Assembly: GCF_008973665.1 (NCBI RefSeq)
Contig: NZ_WACP01000013.1
Location: 1 to 64,000 of the forward strand
DNA from: Paenibacillus tengchongensis
GTDB lineage: Bacteria > Bacillota > Bacilli > Paenibacillales > Paenibacillaceae
DNA length: 64,000 bases
Reading direction: 5' to 3'
The notes below the pieces were generated by a model. It searched no databases and was not told the origin of the DNA. It saw nothing but the letters and a program-made list of their open reading frames with translations. A program made the translations under genes and the position numbers. Positions 26,668-35,606 of this stretch are shown here, one piece after another. The first letter of the stretch is position 1. Each line of letters opens with the position of its first letter.

Positions 26668-27930
26668 ATGAGAGAAGGCGAAGACCGGATCGTAGGAATG
26701 GAAGATATCGTACGCGCGCATCATGTGCTGCGCGAGGTGATTGTCCGCACCCCGCTCCAGCTGGATGCGGTGCTGTCGGCCAAATACGGCTGCAGCGTAT
26801 ATTTGAAACGCGAGGACCTGCAGATTGTCCGCTCCTTCAAGATCCGCGGCGCTTATAATATGATCCGCAGCTTATCCGAGGAAGACCGGGCGAAGGGCAT
26901 TGTCTGCGCCAGCGCGGGCAACCATGCCCAAGGCGTGGCCTATTCCTGCAAGACGCTGGGCATCAAAGGCAAGGTCTACATGCCGAGCACCACCCCGAAT
27001 CAAAAGGTGAAGCAGGTGCGCCGCTTCGGCGGAGAATTCGTCGAGGTGATTCTGAAGGGCGATACGTTCGACGACGCCTATGACGAGGCGCTGCAGGCCT
27101 GCATCGACCACGGCATGACGCTGATTCATCCGTTCGACGAGCCGCGCATCATCGCTGGCAACGGTACGATTGCGATGGAGGTAATGGAGAGCCTGGACAA
27201 GCCGGCGGACTTTATATTCGTGACCATCGGCGGCGGCGGACTGGCGGCGGGGGTCGCTACGTATGTGAAGACGGTGAGCCCGGCAACCAGGGTCATCGGC
27301 GTGGAGCCGCTGGGCGCTGCCTCCATGAGCGAGGCGATTCAGCTCGGCCAGGTGGTGACGCTGAAGGAGATCGACAAGTTTGTGGATGGAGCTGCCGTGA
27401 AGCGTGTCGGCGGATTGACCTACGATATATGTGCACGGCACCTGGACGATGTAGTGAAGGTGCCGGAAGGCAAAGCCTGCACGACGATTCTGGAGATGTA
27501 CAACGAGAACGCAATTGTCGTCGAGCCGGCCGGATCGCTGCCGATCGCGGCGCTGGAGCAGTACAAGGATCAGATCCGCGGCAAGACCGTGGTCTGCATT
27601 GTCAGCGGGGGCAACAACGATATTGACCGGATGCAGGAGATCAAGGAACGGTCGCTGGTCTATGAAGGCCTGAAGCATTACTTCCTGGTCAATTTCCCGC
27701 AGCGTGCCGGTGCCTTGCGTGAGTTCCTGGCCGAAGTGCTCGGTCCTGACGACGATATCACCCGTTTCGAATACACGAAGAAGAATGACAAAGAGAACGG
27801 CCCGGCGCTGGTCGGCATTGAGCTGCTGCATAAGGAAGACTACCTGCCGCTGATCGAACGTATGCAGCAGAAGGGCGTTGACTACACAGAGATCAACAAG
27901 GACCTCAATTTGTTTAACATGCTGATTTAA
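26668..27930 (+). CDS. ilvA: Threonine ammonia-lyase (threonine deaminase)
   Basis: This 420-aa PLP enzyme converts threonine to 2-oxobutyrate at the head of isoleucine synthesis. The PLP lysine is K58 in RSFKIRGAYNM, and the glycine-rich phosphate loop is TIGGGGLAAGV. SAGNHAQGVAYSC is the substrate loop. After about residue 330 there is one ACT-like regulatory domain (KHYFLVNFPQRAGALREFL), as in the Bacillus form of about 420 aa, rather than the two of Escherichia coli. No T-box leader is visible; the repeat array lies directly upstream. Confidence 0.95.
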   Translation: MREGEDRIVGMEDIVRAHHVLREVIVRTPLQLDAVLSAKYGCSVYLKREDLQIVRSFKIRGAYNMIRSLSEEDRAKGIVCASAGNHAQGVAYSCKTLGIKGKVYMPSTTPNQKVKQVRRFGGEFVEVILKGDTFDDAYDEALQACIDHGMTLIHPFDEPRIIAGNGTIAMEVMESLDKPADFIFVTIGGGGLAAGVATYVKTVSPATRVIGVEPLGAASMSEAIQLGQVVTLKEIDKFVDGAAVKRVGGLTYDICARHLDDVVKVPEGKACTTILEMYNENAIVVEPAGSLPIAALEQYKDQIRGKTVVCIVSGGNNDIDRMQEIKERSLVYEGLKHYFLVNFPQRAGALREFLAEVLGPDDDITRFEYTKKNDKENGPALVGIELLHKEDYLPLIERMQQKGVDYTEINKDLNLFNMLI

Positions 27931-27960
27931 TAAGCCTATAAAATAGCTCCATTCAACACA

Positions 27961-27992
27961 AATGCCCGCCCCGTATAAGGGGGCGGGCATTT
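27961..27992. terminator. Bidirectional terminator between ilvA and a convergent gene
   Basis: AATGCCCGCCCC and GGGGCGGGCATT form a perfect 12-bp stem. It lies between two genes that end toward each other, six bases from the end of the minus-strand gene. The T tracts on both sides are short. Confidence 0.7.
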
Positions 27993-27998
27993 GACCGT

Positions 27999-28928
27999 CT
28001 ACGAGAGAGGCGCGTGCTCTTTCCGGTAGGCTTCTATGCTGTCATCCAGCTTATAGCCGTTCTCCTTTAGCAGCTTCATGAAACCGTCCAGCTTCTGCAG
28101 GAAAGGGCTGTTCTCTTTGCCGTTCTTGGCCAGCAGGCCGCTGTAAGCCTTTTGGGCCTCCAGGTCCATCTCCCCGTTCACGTAATGAAACAGCGGGGAA
28201 TTATTCTGGCCGTAAAAAGTATTGGACTCATAGGCGTTGTACAGCGCCTTAACGGCCCCCGCACGGTTAGACTTCGGATAGCTCCGGACAAACTGCTCGC
28301 TGGACAAGGCTCTTGCGGCAACCTCACTCCAGGCGATAACAAGTCCGTTGTCCCTGGAGGCAGGTAGGTCGGATTCGGTCGACATGATCGTAATATAATC
28401 GCGGATATCGTCCATAACATATGCCTTGTATTTGCGGTAAGCCGCATAGTCGATGACTGGAAAATAAGTGCCTTCCGCTGTTTCCAGCTTATACCCGTGC
28501 TCGCCGGCGCTGCTGAGCAGCGCGCGTACGGCTGCGTTCTTGGTGCCGGCGGCAAGCTCTGCCATGCTGCTTCCAGCCTTGTATACGGACTCCAGTTCCC
28601 GCTGGACGGCCTTGGCGGCGAAGCGCGACTCCCAGGCAGGCAGCGCTGCTGTGTGCAGATTCTCCAGCTTCAGTGACAGCAGGGTCGCCTGGTAGCTGGT
28701 GACGGCATACATGTTGGCGTTAAGGTAACGGATGGCTTGGGGCAGCTTGGCGGAATCAGCCAGCAGCGGCAGTGCCGCCTTGTAGACGGCTGTAGCGTGG
28801 CTGTTGTCCGCCGCCGTGCTTGTCCCGGCCGGAAGACCGGCGCCATGCACCGGAGCCGGTGCGGCTATTCCGGCTGGCAGCCCGAGCGCTATGACCATTG
28901 CGGCGTATAATAGGCGGTGCTTCTTCAT
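27999..28928 (-). CDS. Secreted protein of unknown function
   Basis: A 309-aa protein with a clear signal peptide (MKKHRLLYAAMVIALGLPAG, then IAAPAPVHGA with a likely cleavage after AHG-type Ala). The mature part is mainly helical and hydrophilic with no motif I recognise; no cysteines suggest a disulfide fold. GGGAGG stands upstream of the ATG. It shares orientation with the DUF1129 gene 41 bases upstream, with which it is probably co-transcribed. I can assign no function. Confidence 0.75.
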   Translation of the reverse strand: MKKHRLLYAAMVIALGLPAGIAAPAPVHGAGLPAGTSTAADNSHATAVYKAALPLLADSAKLPQAIRYLNANMYAVTSYQATLLSLKLENLHTAALPAWESRFAAKAVQRELESVYKAGSSMAELAAGTKNAAVRALLSSAGEHGYKLETAEGTYFPVIDYAAYRKYKAYVMDDIRDYITIMSTESDLPASRDNGLVIAWSEVAARALSSEQFVRSYPKSNRAGAVKALYNAYESNTFYGQNNSPLFHYVNGEMDLEAQKAYSGLLAKNGKENSPFLQKLDGFMKLLKENGYKLDDSIEAYRKEHAPLS

Positions 28929-28969
28929 GATGGACCTCCCGTTCTTATCGAGACCAGAAAATTGGCTGC

Positions 28970-29632
28970 TTAGGATCTGAGAAAAATGAATTTCAGGCTG
29001 ATTCCGCCGGCCAGACCCAGCACCAGACTGACCCAGGGCGAAACCGTGATGACAGGAAACAGGCTGTCGAGAAAAGCGCCGGCAAAAATGACGGCAACGG
29101 CAATTGCAATATAGACGGCGAGCCCCTTCAGGTCAAAGCCCTTGCGGACCGGGGTGTCACCCTCGGACAAAGAGCCCAGCCATTTCAGCAAAAGCTGGAT
29201 GAGGACGATGGAGCCGCCGCCGACCGCAATCAGCGAGAAGACGCTGACCCGGCTGAACATATCAGAGGAGCTGCCGGCCCATTCCAGAAGGAGTCCGCAG
29301 ATTCCCAGTACGGCGAACATGCAGCTTAGCGCCGCCACCGGAACCATCAGGTAGAAGTTCAGCTTACTGCGGACGCGCCGTGCCGGAGCACCGGCAACAG
29401 TCTCCTTGAAATACTCCTCGGGATGCTCTCCGAATACCTGCTTGGCGTTCCGGCCCTTGCTCTGCTCCTTCAGCATCAGTTCGGTCGCTTCCAGCAGCAA
29501 TTCCTCCGTCCGTACCCGGTCCAGGCGGCTATCCCGCAGGCTGAGAATCATATCTTCCACATAAGAGCGGTTAGAAGGCGTCAGCTGCTCGCGCAGCAGA
29601 TTATTTTGCTTAATCATATCTTTAACTTTCAT
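28970..29632 (-). CDS. DUF1129 family membrane protein
   Basis: A 220-aa protein. The N-terminal 85 residues are soluble and helical (LLLEATELMLKEQSKGRNAK, VFGEHPEEYF), the pattern of the DUF1129 family. Four membrane segments follow (FYLMVPVAALSCMFAVLGIC, SVFSLIAVGGGSIVLIQLLL, LAVYIAIAVAVIFAGAFL, WVSLVLGLAGGISL). The family's function is unknown. A GGAGG lies 15 bases from the ATG, somewhat far, so the start is not certain. It is the first gene of a two-gene minus-strand unit. Confidence 0.8.
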   Translation of the reverse strand: MKVKDMIKQNNLLREQLTPSNRSYVEDMILSLRDSRLDRVRTEELLLEATELMLKEQSKGRNAKQVFGEHPEEYFKETVAGAPARRVRSKLNFYLMVPVAALSCMFAVLGICGLLLEWAGSSSDMFSRVSVFSLIAVGGGSIVLIQLLLKWLGSLSEGDTPVRKGFDLKGLAVYIAIAVAVIFAGAFLDSLFPVITVSPWVSLVLGLAGGISLKFIFLRS

Positions 29633-29827
29633 AATGTTGGATATTTACCTCCAAATGCTGTTGATCGGCCTGCCTCTATCCTAAAGTATACGTTTGCCCG
29701 GGCGCATAGTGCAAGGACATCCCTGCCCTCTGCCGGTTCTTTAGTGAATAATCCCTATGGAAGAGTGAACACTGATAAGGGGATGGATTACACCCGAATA
29801 CCAGCTTGAAGAAAGGCGGGAAACGTC

Positions 29828-30019
29828 ATGGCAGAAGGGCAAAAGCAGGGAGCGCCGAAGTATGGGACAATCGGCTCCGAAGCGGCCGGTGAAGTGGTAG
29901 ACTGGGGGAATTCCGACGGCTTCAGCCTTTGGGATGCCGCAGTGGATGCCGAGAACGGCTTAGAGGGTTGGGAAGGCAGACAAGAAACCCACGATATGTT
30001 TCATAACAGCTACGATTGA
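29828..30019 (+). CDS. Small acidic protein of unknown function
   Basis: A 63-aa acidic protein rich in Gly, Asp and Trp (VDWGNSDGFSLWDAAVDAEN). No family is recognised. AAAGGCGGG eight bases before the ATG and a strong terminator right after the stop argue that it is a real gene. Its size and composition would fit a small spore- or stress-associated protein, but that is a guess. Confidence 0.65.
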   Translation: MAEGQKQGAPKYGTIGSEAAGEVVDWGNSDGFSLWDAAVDAENGLEGWEGRQETHDMFHNSYD

Positions 30020-30031
30020 GTGCCGGCATTT

Positions 30032-30073
30032 GGGGCCTTCTTCCTCAGACGAGAAAGGAAGGCCCTTTTCTTT
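30032..30073 (+). terminator. Terminator after the small acidic gene
   Basis: GGGCCTTC and GAAGGCCC pair, extended by TTCC/GGAA, around a 12-base loop and followed by TTTTCTTTCT. Confidence 0.85.
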
Positions 30074-30104
30074 CTGTCTAGGAGGCCGGAAAGGCTGGTC
30101 CAGG

Positions 30105-30132
30105 TTGACATTCGGACGGCAGGATATATAAT
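30105..30132 (+). promoter_or_regulatory. Promoter of the alpha/beta hydrolase gene
   Basis: Perfect TTGACA (30105-30110) and perfect TATAAT (30127-30132) are 16 bases apart, 75 bases before the start codon. Confidence 0.75.
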
Positions 30133-30207
30133 AAAGTTATAAAGCATACTAATTTAATCGGAATTATTGAAAATGGTATTTAATGATATCCTGGGGAGGA
30201 TAAGGCA

Positions 30208-31041
30208 ATGGAGCGGAATATTATCATCCGGCATAACGGGGAAGAATTAACGGCGAGCATACATTATCCGTGCAAGGACAAGAGCGGCGGCACCGGGCGC
30301 TGCAAAGACCGGGTGCCCCTTGCGGTGATCTGCCACGGCTTTGTCGGCAGCCGCATCGGCGTGGACCGTATCTTCGTTAAAGCGGCCCGCGAGCTGGCCC
30401 AAGACGGCTATATGGTGGTCCGCTTCGATTATGCGGGCTGCGGCGAGAGCAGCGGAGATTACGGCAGTGAGGGCATCGAGTCCATGATTGCCCAGACCCG
30501 TGCGGTGCTCGATTACGGCCTTGGCTCCGCAGATGTTGATCCCCAGCGGGTTACGCTGATCGGGCACAGTCTCGGCGGAGCGGTGGCGCTGCTGACCGCT
30601 GTCCGCGACCGCCGGGTGAAGAATCTGGTGCTGTGGGCAGCGGTAGGCTATCCGTTCAACGACATCGTCAAGATCGTCGGCCGCGACGTCTATGACCGCT
30701 CGGTTACGAGCGGCTCGGCCGATTACGCCGGATATAATTTCACGCCCGTCTACTTCAACTCCCTGGCCGCCTTCCAGCCCTTCCAGGAGGCCGGCAAATT
30801 TGCCGGCGATGTGCTGGTGGTACACGGAACCTCGGACGAGATCATTCCGGTGGATTATGCCTTCCTGTACCAGAAGCTGTTCTGGACACGGCCGGAAGGC
30901 CGCTGCGACAAGGAAATCATCTTCCAGGCGGATCATACCTTCTCTTCGGGCCCGGCGCAGGAGCAGGTGCTGAAACGGACCAGAGAGTGGATGAACCAGC
31001 AGGAGCATCTGCAGCAGGAATGGCAGAACTGGATGATTTAA
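30208..31041 (+). CDS. Alpha/beta hydrolase
   Basis: A 277-aa serine hydrolase of the alpha/beta fold, probably cytoplasmic. The nucleophile elbow is GHSLGG with the Ser near residue 122. The oxyanion region is ICHGFVGSRIG. A late Asp (VVHGTSDEIIPVDY) and His (FQADHTFSSGP) complete the triad. The arrangement is that of the family annotated as cinnamoyl/feruloyl esterase-like or BAAT/acyl-CoA-type hydrolases; the substrate is unknown. GGGGAGGA precedes the ATG. The dioxygenase gene follows after 85 bases and may be co-transcribed. Confidence 0.85.
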   Translation: MERNIIIRHNGEELTASIHYPCKDKSGGTGRCKDRVPLAVICHGFVGSRIGVDRIFVKAARELAQDGYMVVRFDYAGCGESSGDYGSEGIESMIAQTRAVLDYGLGSADVDPQRVTLIGHSLGGAVALLTAVRDRRVKNLVLWAAVGYPFNDIVKIVGRDVYDRSVTSGSADYAGYNFTPVYFNSLAAFQPFQEAGKFAGDVLVVHGTSDEIIPVDYAFLYQKLFWTRPEGRCDKEIIFQADHTFSSGPAQEQVLKRTREWMNQQEHLQQEWQNWMI

Positions 31042-31126
31042 GCGGTTGTCCGCACTCGCAATAACCCGGCATAAAGGTTAAAATAAAGAGGCAGACCATA
31101 AACTGGGTTATGGAGGTTGGCACCCG

Positions 31127-31903
31127 ATGAAATTACCGGCATTTTTTATTGCGCACGGCTCCCCTCTCCTGGCTCTTGAGGATAACGAATATACCCGTTT
31201 CCTGGAGCGGCTGGGGTCTGATTTGGGAGCGCTCCGCGGTATTGTGGTCTTCTCGGCGCACTGGGACAGTCCCGAGCAGCTGGTTACCGTGGATGGACAG
31301 CATGAGACGTTGCATGATTTCTATGGATTTCCGGACGAGATTTACTCGCTGACCTATCCGGCCCCGGGCGACCCCGCGCTCAGTGCGCGTATCTCCGAAC
31401 TGTTCAAGAGCAACAACCTTCCCCATCAGCCTGTGCTTGGCCGGGGACTCGATCATGGCGTGTGGGTCATTCTGAAGAAAATGTTCCCTGACGCCGATAT
31501 CCCGGTGGTGGCCTTATCTGTTGATTCTCTGCGCTCTCCCGCAGAGCAATACGAGATCGGACGCATGCTGGCTCCGCTGCGTGAAGAAGGCATCCTGATT
31601 ATCAGCAGCGGCGGTCTGGTGCACAATCTGCGGCTCTTGCGCCAGGACGATCAGCCGGAGCAGTGGGCGATCGACTTCGACGCCTGGATTGCCGCCGGCC
31701 TGGAGGCGTGGGATTTGCCCTCGCTATTCGCCTATCAGAAGAAAGCGCCGCATGCGCGTGAGGCGGTCCCTTCCTATGGAAGAGAACATTTTGTCCCGCT
31801 ATTCTATGTGATGGGCACGGCCGATGAAGGCCGGCGGGCGCAGCGCATGATTCAGGCATACCAGTACGGGACGCTGAGTCTGAACTGCTGGATGGTATAC
31901 TAA
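31127..31903 (+). CDS. Class III extradiol ring-cleavage dioxygenase (DODA type)
   Basis: A 258-aa protein of the LigB/DODA superfamily, non-haem enzymes that open catechol-type rings. Metal ligands are suggested by FIAHGSPLLALEDN near the N-terminus, FSAHWDSPEQ, and RGLDHGVWVILKKMFP. These are the three His-bearing motifs of the family, which includes plant DOPA dioxygenase and Escherichia coli YgiD. GGAGGT precedes the ATG. The natural substrate of bacterial members is usually unknown. It ends at a terminator. Confidence 0.88.
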   Translation: MKLPAFFIAHGSPLLALEDNEYTRFLERLGSDLGALRGIVVFSAHWDSPEQLVTVDGQHETLHDFYGFPDEIYSLTYPAPGDPALSARISELFKSNNLPHQPVLGRGLDHGVWVILKKMFPDADIPVVALSVDSLRSPAEQYEIGRMLAPLREEGILIISSGGLVHNLRLLRQDDQPEQWAIDFDAWIAAGLEAWDLPSLFAYQKKAPHAREAVPSYGREHFVPLFYVMGTADEGRRAQRMIQAYQYGTLSLNCWMVY

Positions 31904-31925
31904 TCTAATCGCTCATACGTGAAAC

Positions 31926-31964
31926 GCAGGGTACAGCCGATAATAAGGCTGTACCCTGTTTTAT
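31926..31964 (+). terminator. Terminator after the dioxygenase gene
   Basis: CAGGGTACAGCC and GGCTGTACCCTG form a 12-bp perfect stem, followed by TTTTATTG. Confidence 0.9.
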
Positions 31965-32358
31965 TGTGCGGGGAATAAACAGGCCACGACAAAGGCTTGC
32001 GTTCTGTGATTAAATGGAAGAAGCAGGGCGTAGCCTCATGCGATGAATCCTCAATGCAAAGCTGTCGGATATGCTGCTTAACCATGCTATGAATGCCTGA
32101 ATGCCTGAAGCATGATGGCTAAACGTGGCGGCTGAACGTGATAGGTGGAATCATTGCATTAAATACACTTATTGAAATGCACAATTTACAGCACATATAT
32201 TCACACGCGTACGCATTGACAGTGTACAGTCACAGCACGCATCCAACAGTAAGATATTACAGTCTGCATTGACTACGCATATTCACAAAAACACTCATAG
32301 CACCATGCAGATTCCCTCAGTAGGATACACCCTTTACCCTAACAATAGGAGGAATACC
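31965..32358. other. Gene-free stretch before the DUF3048 gene
   Basis: This stretch is AT-richer than its surroundings, with scattered ATGAATGCCTGAA-type short direct repeats near 32090-32110 and no convincing open frame, stem or promoter pair. I see nothing else in it. Confidence 0.4.
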
Positions 32359-33465
32359 ATGATGTCCATGAACCGTCACCATTCCCGGCTGCTTACCGGG
32401 CTTGTACTTACCGCCGTGCTGCTGAGCGCCTGCAGCGGCGGCGACAATGCCGCTCCGGTGCTGGCGCCAGCGTCGGTGCCGCCCGCCGCATCCGCGGAGC
32501 CTGCTCCCGAAGCGACGCCTGCGGCGACCGCCGATCCGGCGCTCGGCCCCGTCAGTGGCCTGACCGGCCTGCCGGTTCAGGGCGCACTGCCCCGCCCGCT
32601 CGCCGTCATGATCAACAACGCGCCTGCCGCGCGGCCGCAGTCCGGGGTCAGCGAGGCGGATGTGCTCTATGAGGTGCTGGCCGAAGGCGGCATCACCCGG
32701 CTGATCGGCATCTTCCAGAGCCAGTCCGGCGTGGTCAAGATCGGCCCGATCCGCAGCATCCGCCCCTATCTGATCGACCTCGGCGAGAGCTTCGGGGCGG
32801 TTACGGTGCATGCCGGCGGCAGTCCGGCCGCCTATGCGATTCTGCAGAGCCAGCGCAAGGACGACCTGGACGAGATCGGCAACGCCGGCGCGTATTTCTG
32901 GCGGGACAAGGAGCGCAAGGCCCCGCATAATCTGTACAGCAACGACGCCAAGCTGCGCGAGGGGGCGGACAAGCTGGGCTATGCGGACAGCACGGAGGTT
33001 CCGCAGTTCAATTTTGCCGATCCGGACTATATTCCGCTGGAGGGCGAGCCGGCGGCAGCGTTCGGCGTCCAGTTCCTGCTCCAGAGCTACACGGTCGGTT
33101 ATACATACGATGAAGGAAAGCGTACCTACGCCCGCTCGGTCAACGCCAAGCCGCATCTGGATCTGAACAACGGCAATCCGGTGGAAGCGGCGAACGTGAT
33201 GGTGCTGGGGACGGAGCACAAGGTGCTCGACGATGTCGGCAGGCTGTCGATCGATGTCGAGCTGGGCGGTGAGGCTATGCTGTTCCAGCGGGGTAATAAA
33301 ATAGAAGGCCGCTGGTCGCGGCAGCCCGGCGACATGATCCGCTTCGTCAAGGCAGACGGGACAGAGGCGCAAATGTATCCGGGTGTGACACATATTCTGA
33401 TTGTTCCGGTCAGCCCGTCGTTCGCAAGCCATGTCGAAGTGACCCTGCCGGCGAGTTCGACCTGA
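32359..33465 (+). CDS. DUF3048 domain lipoprotein
   Basis: A 368-aa lipoprotein. The signal peptide ends in a lipobox (LTAVLLSACSGG), so the mature protein is anchored at the outer face of the membrane by its Cys. A 50-residue Ala/Pro-rich linker follows, then the DUF3048 domain (GLPVQGALPRPLAVMINNAP, EADVLYEVLAEGGITRLIG, KIGPIRSIRPYLIDL). The family (Bacillus YerB type) is of unknown function. Start: ATG 32359 with TAGGAGGAA upstream; the 30 residues ahead in the open frame precede this site and are not part of the protein. Confidence 0.9.
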   Translation: MMSMNRHHSRLLTGLVLTAVLLSACSGGDNAAPVLAPASVPPAASAEPAPEATPAATADPALGPVSGLTGLPVQGALPRPLAVMINNAPAARPQSGVSEADVLYEVLAEGGITRLIGIFQSQSGVVKIGPIRSIRPYLIDLGESFGAVTVHAGGSPAAYAILQSQRKDDLDEIGNAGAYFWRDKERKAPHNLYSNDAKLREGADKLGYADSTEVPQFNFADPDYIPLEGEPAAAFGVQFLLQSYTVGYTYDEGKRTYARSVNAKPHLDLNNGNPVEAANVMVLGTEHKVLDDVGRLSIDVELGGEAMLFQRGNKIEGRWSRQPGDMIRFVKADGTEAQMYPGVTHILIVPVSPSFASHVEVTLPASST

Positions 33466-33671
33466 TGCGACAAAAATGGCGAATCAGAGAAATATTTTCG
33501 CTATTCGCGGGAAATGTTAATATCGGGTAAAAAAGTTGCTCTTTTTACTTCTATCCCTCTGACGGTTGTGATAAGATAACAAGGGTTGTCATTCATTTTC
33601 ATTCTTCTTACATGATCATGATGGATGGCTTCTTCTTTCACGGCAATTTTATGAAAAGGGGTTTTACACTC

Positions 33672-34289
33672 ATGAAGTTGAAAAAAAAGGACATTTTCTT
33701 CGAGACGCTCGAGAACATGGCCGATACCATTGTCCAGGCGGCGGATTATTTTGCGCAAAATATCACGACCCTTGGCAATAATGTTGAAGAATTTGCCGCA
33801 ACGATGAAGAAATACGAATCCCAATGCGACACCTTCACGCATACCGTCATCAAGGAGCTGAACAAGACGTTCATCACTCCGCTCGAACGCGACGACATTA
33901 TGGATCTGATCACCAGCATGGATGATGTCATCGACGGTCTGGAAGCCTCCGCCTCCCGTTTCTATATGTACAACCTGCATGAATCGGACGAGTACATCGC
34001 CCAGTTCGCCGAAATTCTGCGCCAATCGGCCTATGAGATTCAAAAAGCCGTGCATCTGCTCTCGCAGAAGAAGCTGCTGGCGATCCGCGAGTACACGATC
34101 CGTCTGAACGACCTGGAGAACCAGGGAGACGAAGTGCTGCGTATCTGCACCAAGCACCTGTTCGAAACCGTAACCGACCCGATCGAGCTGATTAAGCGTA
34201 AGGAACTGTACGAACGGCTTGAGACGACCACGGACAAATGTGAAGACGTGGCCAACATGCTGGAATCGATCATTATGCGCAACTCATAA
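33672..34289 (+). CDS. DUF47 (PhoU-like) phosphate-transport accessory protein
   Basis: A 205-aa all-helical protein of the DUF47/PhoU-like family (Bacillus YkaA type). Family features are DIFFETLENMADTIVQAADYF at the start and the acidic metal-binding repeats ECD-like YESQCDTF, ITSMDDVIDGLE and LENQGDEVL. Such proteins sit beside Pit transporters and are thought to control them. Start: ATG 33672 with AAAAGGGG upstream; the open frame from 33612 adds 20 residues without support. The Pit gene follows after 11 bases. Confidence 0.92.
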   Translation: MKLKKKDIFFETLENMADTIVQAADYFAQNITTLGNNVEEFAATMKKYESQCDTFTHTVIKELNKTFITPLERDDIMDLITSMDDVIDGLEASASRFYMYNLHESDEYIAQFAEILRQSAYEIQKAVHLLSQKKLLAIREYTIRLNDLENQGDEVLRICTKHLFETVTDPIELIKRKELYERLETTTDKCEDVANMLESIIMRNS

Positions 34290-34300
34290 GGAGCCCGGAT

Positions 34301-35290
34301 ATGGAAACATCACTTTTAGTACTAGGGCTTGTTGTCTTTCTCGCGCTGGCGTTCGACTTCATCAACGGGTTCCATGACACGGCCAATGCCATTGCCACTT
34401 CCGTCTCCACCCGGGCGCTGAAGCCGCGCACAGCCATTCTGCTGGCGGCAACGATGAACTTTGTCGGGGCGCTGATGTTCACCGGCGTAGCCAAGAAGAT
34501 CGGCGGCAGCATTACCGATCCGACACTGCTCGACAATGGTATCGATATTGTCATCGTTACCCTGGTCGCCGCTATTATCTGGAATCTCATCACCTGGTGG
34601 CTGGGTATCCCGTCTTCGTCCTCGCATGCACTCATCGGCGCCCTTGCCGGAGCGGTATATGTCGGGGCAGGCACCGAGCACATCAAATGGAGCGGGTTCA
34701 TCGAAATCGTCGAAGGGCTGATTTTCTCCCCGCTGATTGCCTTTGTTATCGGTTATATCGTCATGACCATTCTGAAATGGGTCTTCGCCAGACGCAGTCC
34801 GCATACGGTGAACAAGGGCTTCCGCTCGATGCAGGTCATCACGGCGGCGCTGCAATCCTTCACGCACGGCACGAACGATGCCCAGAAAGCAATGGGGATT
34901 ATCACCTTTGCGCTGGTCACTTCGGGACGCCTCGATACGATGGAGGTTCCGCTGTGGGTTAAGATCGCTGCGGCGACAGCCATGGCGCTGGGTACCTCGA
35001 TCGGCGGCTGGAAGATTATCAAGACGATGGGCACCAAGATTTTCAAGATCGAACCGATCAACGGCTTCGCTGCGGATATCTCTGCCGCTTCCGTTATCTT
35101 CTCAGCAACGCTGCTGCATCTGCCGGTAAGTACAACCCATGCCATTACCTCGGCCATTCTGGGTGTAGGGTCAGCCAAGCGCTTCTCTGCCGTCAAATGG
35201 GGAGTAGCCGGACGGATTGTCATCACCTGGTTCATTACGATTCCGATCAGCGCAGTGCTTGCGGGTCTTATCTTCAAGATTTTCTACTAA
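34301..35290 (+). CDS. pit: Low-affinity inorganic phosphate transporter (Pit family)
   Basis: A 329-aa membrane protein of the PiT family, which imports phosphate as a metal-phosphate complex driven by protons. The duplicated family signature is plain: DFINGFHDTANAIATSVSTR near the N-terminus and FTHGTNDAQKAMGI in the second half. WWLGIPSSSSHALIGAL and HLPVSTTHAITSAILG are the paired pore motifs. AAGGAG precedes the ATG. It forms a two-gene unit with the DUF47 protein and ends at a strong terminator. Confidence 0.94.
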   Translation: METSLLVLGLVVFLALAFDFINGFHDTANAIATSVSTRALKPRTAILLAATMNFVGALMFTGVAKKIGGSITDPTLLDNGIDIVIVTLVAAIIWNLITWWLGIPSSSSHALIGALAGAVYVGAGTEHIKWSGFIEIVEGLIFSPLIAFVIGYIVMTILKWVFARRSPHTVNKGFRSMQVITAALQSFTHGTNDAQKAMGIITFALVTSGRLDTMEVPLWVKIAAATAMALGTSIGGWKIIKTMGTKIFKIEPINGFAADISAASVIFSATLLHLPVSTTHAITSAILGVGSAKRFSAVKWGVAGRIVITWFITIPISAVLAGLIFKIFY

Positions 35291-35312
35291 GAGAATAGCA
35301 GATCATTGATTA

Positions 35313-35356
35313 AGATGTCAGGAAAGCCGGGATGGCTTTAAGGACATCTTTTTTTG
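35313..35356 (+). terminator. Terminator after pit
   Basis: GATGTC pairs with GACATC and AAAGCC with GGCTTT, giving a long stem followed by seven T residues. Confidence 0.9.
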
Positions 35357-35379
35357 TTGCCTATTTTTCAAGAGAGGAA

Positions 35380-35396
35380 TGTCACAAAAGATAACA
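35380..35396. promoter_or_regulatory. GlnR/TnrA box, distal
   Basis: TGTCACAAAAGATAACA is a perfect match to the Gram-positive nitrogen-control operator TGTNAN7TNACA. It stands about 210 bases upstream of the glutamine transporter operon. The centre-to-centre distance to the second box (35537-35553) is 157 bases, close to 15 helical turns. Confidence 0.7.
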
Positions 35397-35451
35397 GAAA
35401 TTTGATAAAAATCATTAATCACAGCAAAAAGAAAATGAAATACATCACGTT

Positions 35452-35482
35452 TTGAAAAGAAAATGACATGAGATTTTAGAAT
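35452..35482 (+). promoter_or_regulatory. Possible promoter of the glnQHMP operon
   Basis: TTGAAA (35452-35457) and TAGAAT (35477-35482) form a pair with a long 19-base spacer, lying between the two GlnR/TnrA boxes. It is the best candidate in the region but not a strong one. Confidence 0.4.
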
Positions 35483-35536
35483 TCGGCGTAGGATCATGTA
35501 GGATTTCGTAGGGACTACAGTAAGGTGTCTCTTAAG

Positions 35537-35553
35537 TGTTACGTTAGCTGACA
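35537..35553. promoter_or_regulatory. GlnR/TnrA box, proximal
   Basis: TGTTACGTTAGCTGACA fits TGTNAN7TNACA perfectly. It lies 54 bases before the glnQ start. In Bacillus subtilis the glnQHMP operon is a nitrogen-regulated target, so the site is where a GlnR or TnrA operator would be expected. Confidence 0.75.
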
Positions 35554-35606
35554 GAATCGTCCGGGCGATGCAGAAGGCAAACGCTATTGGCAAAGGAGGC
35601 CTGTCG

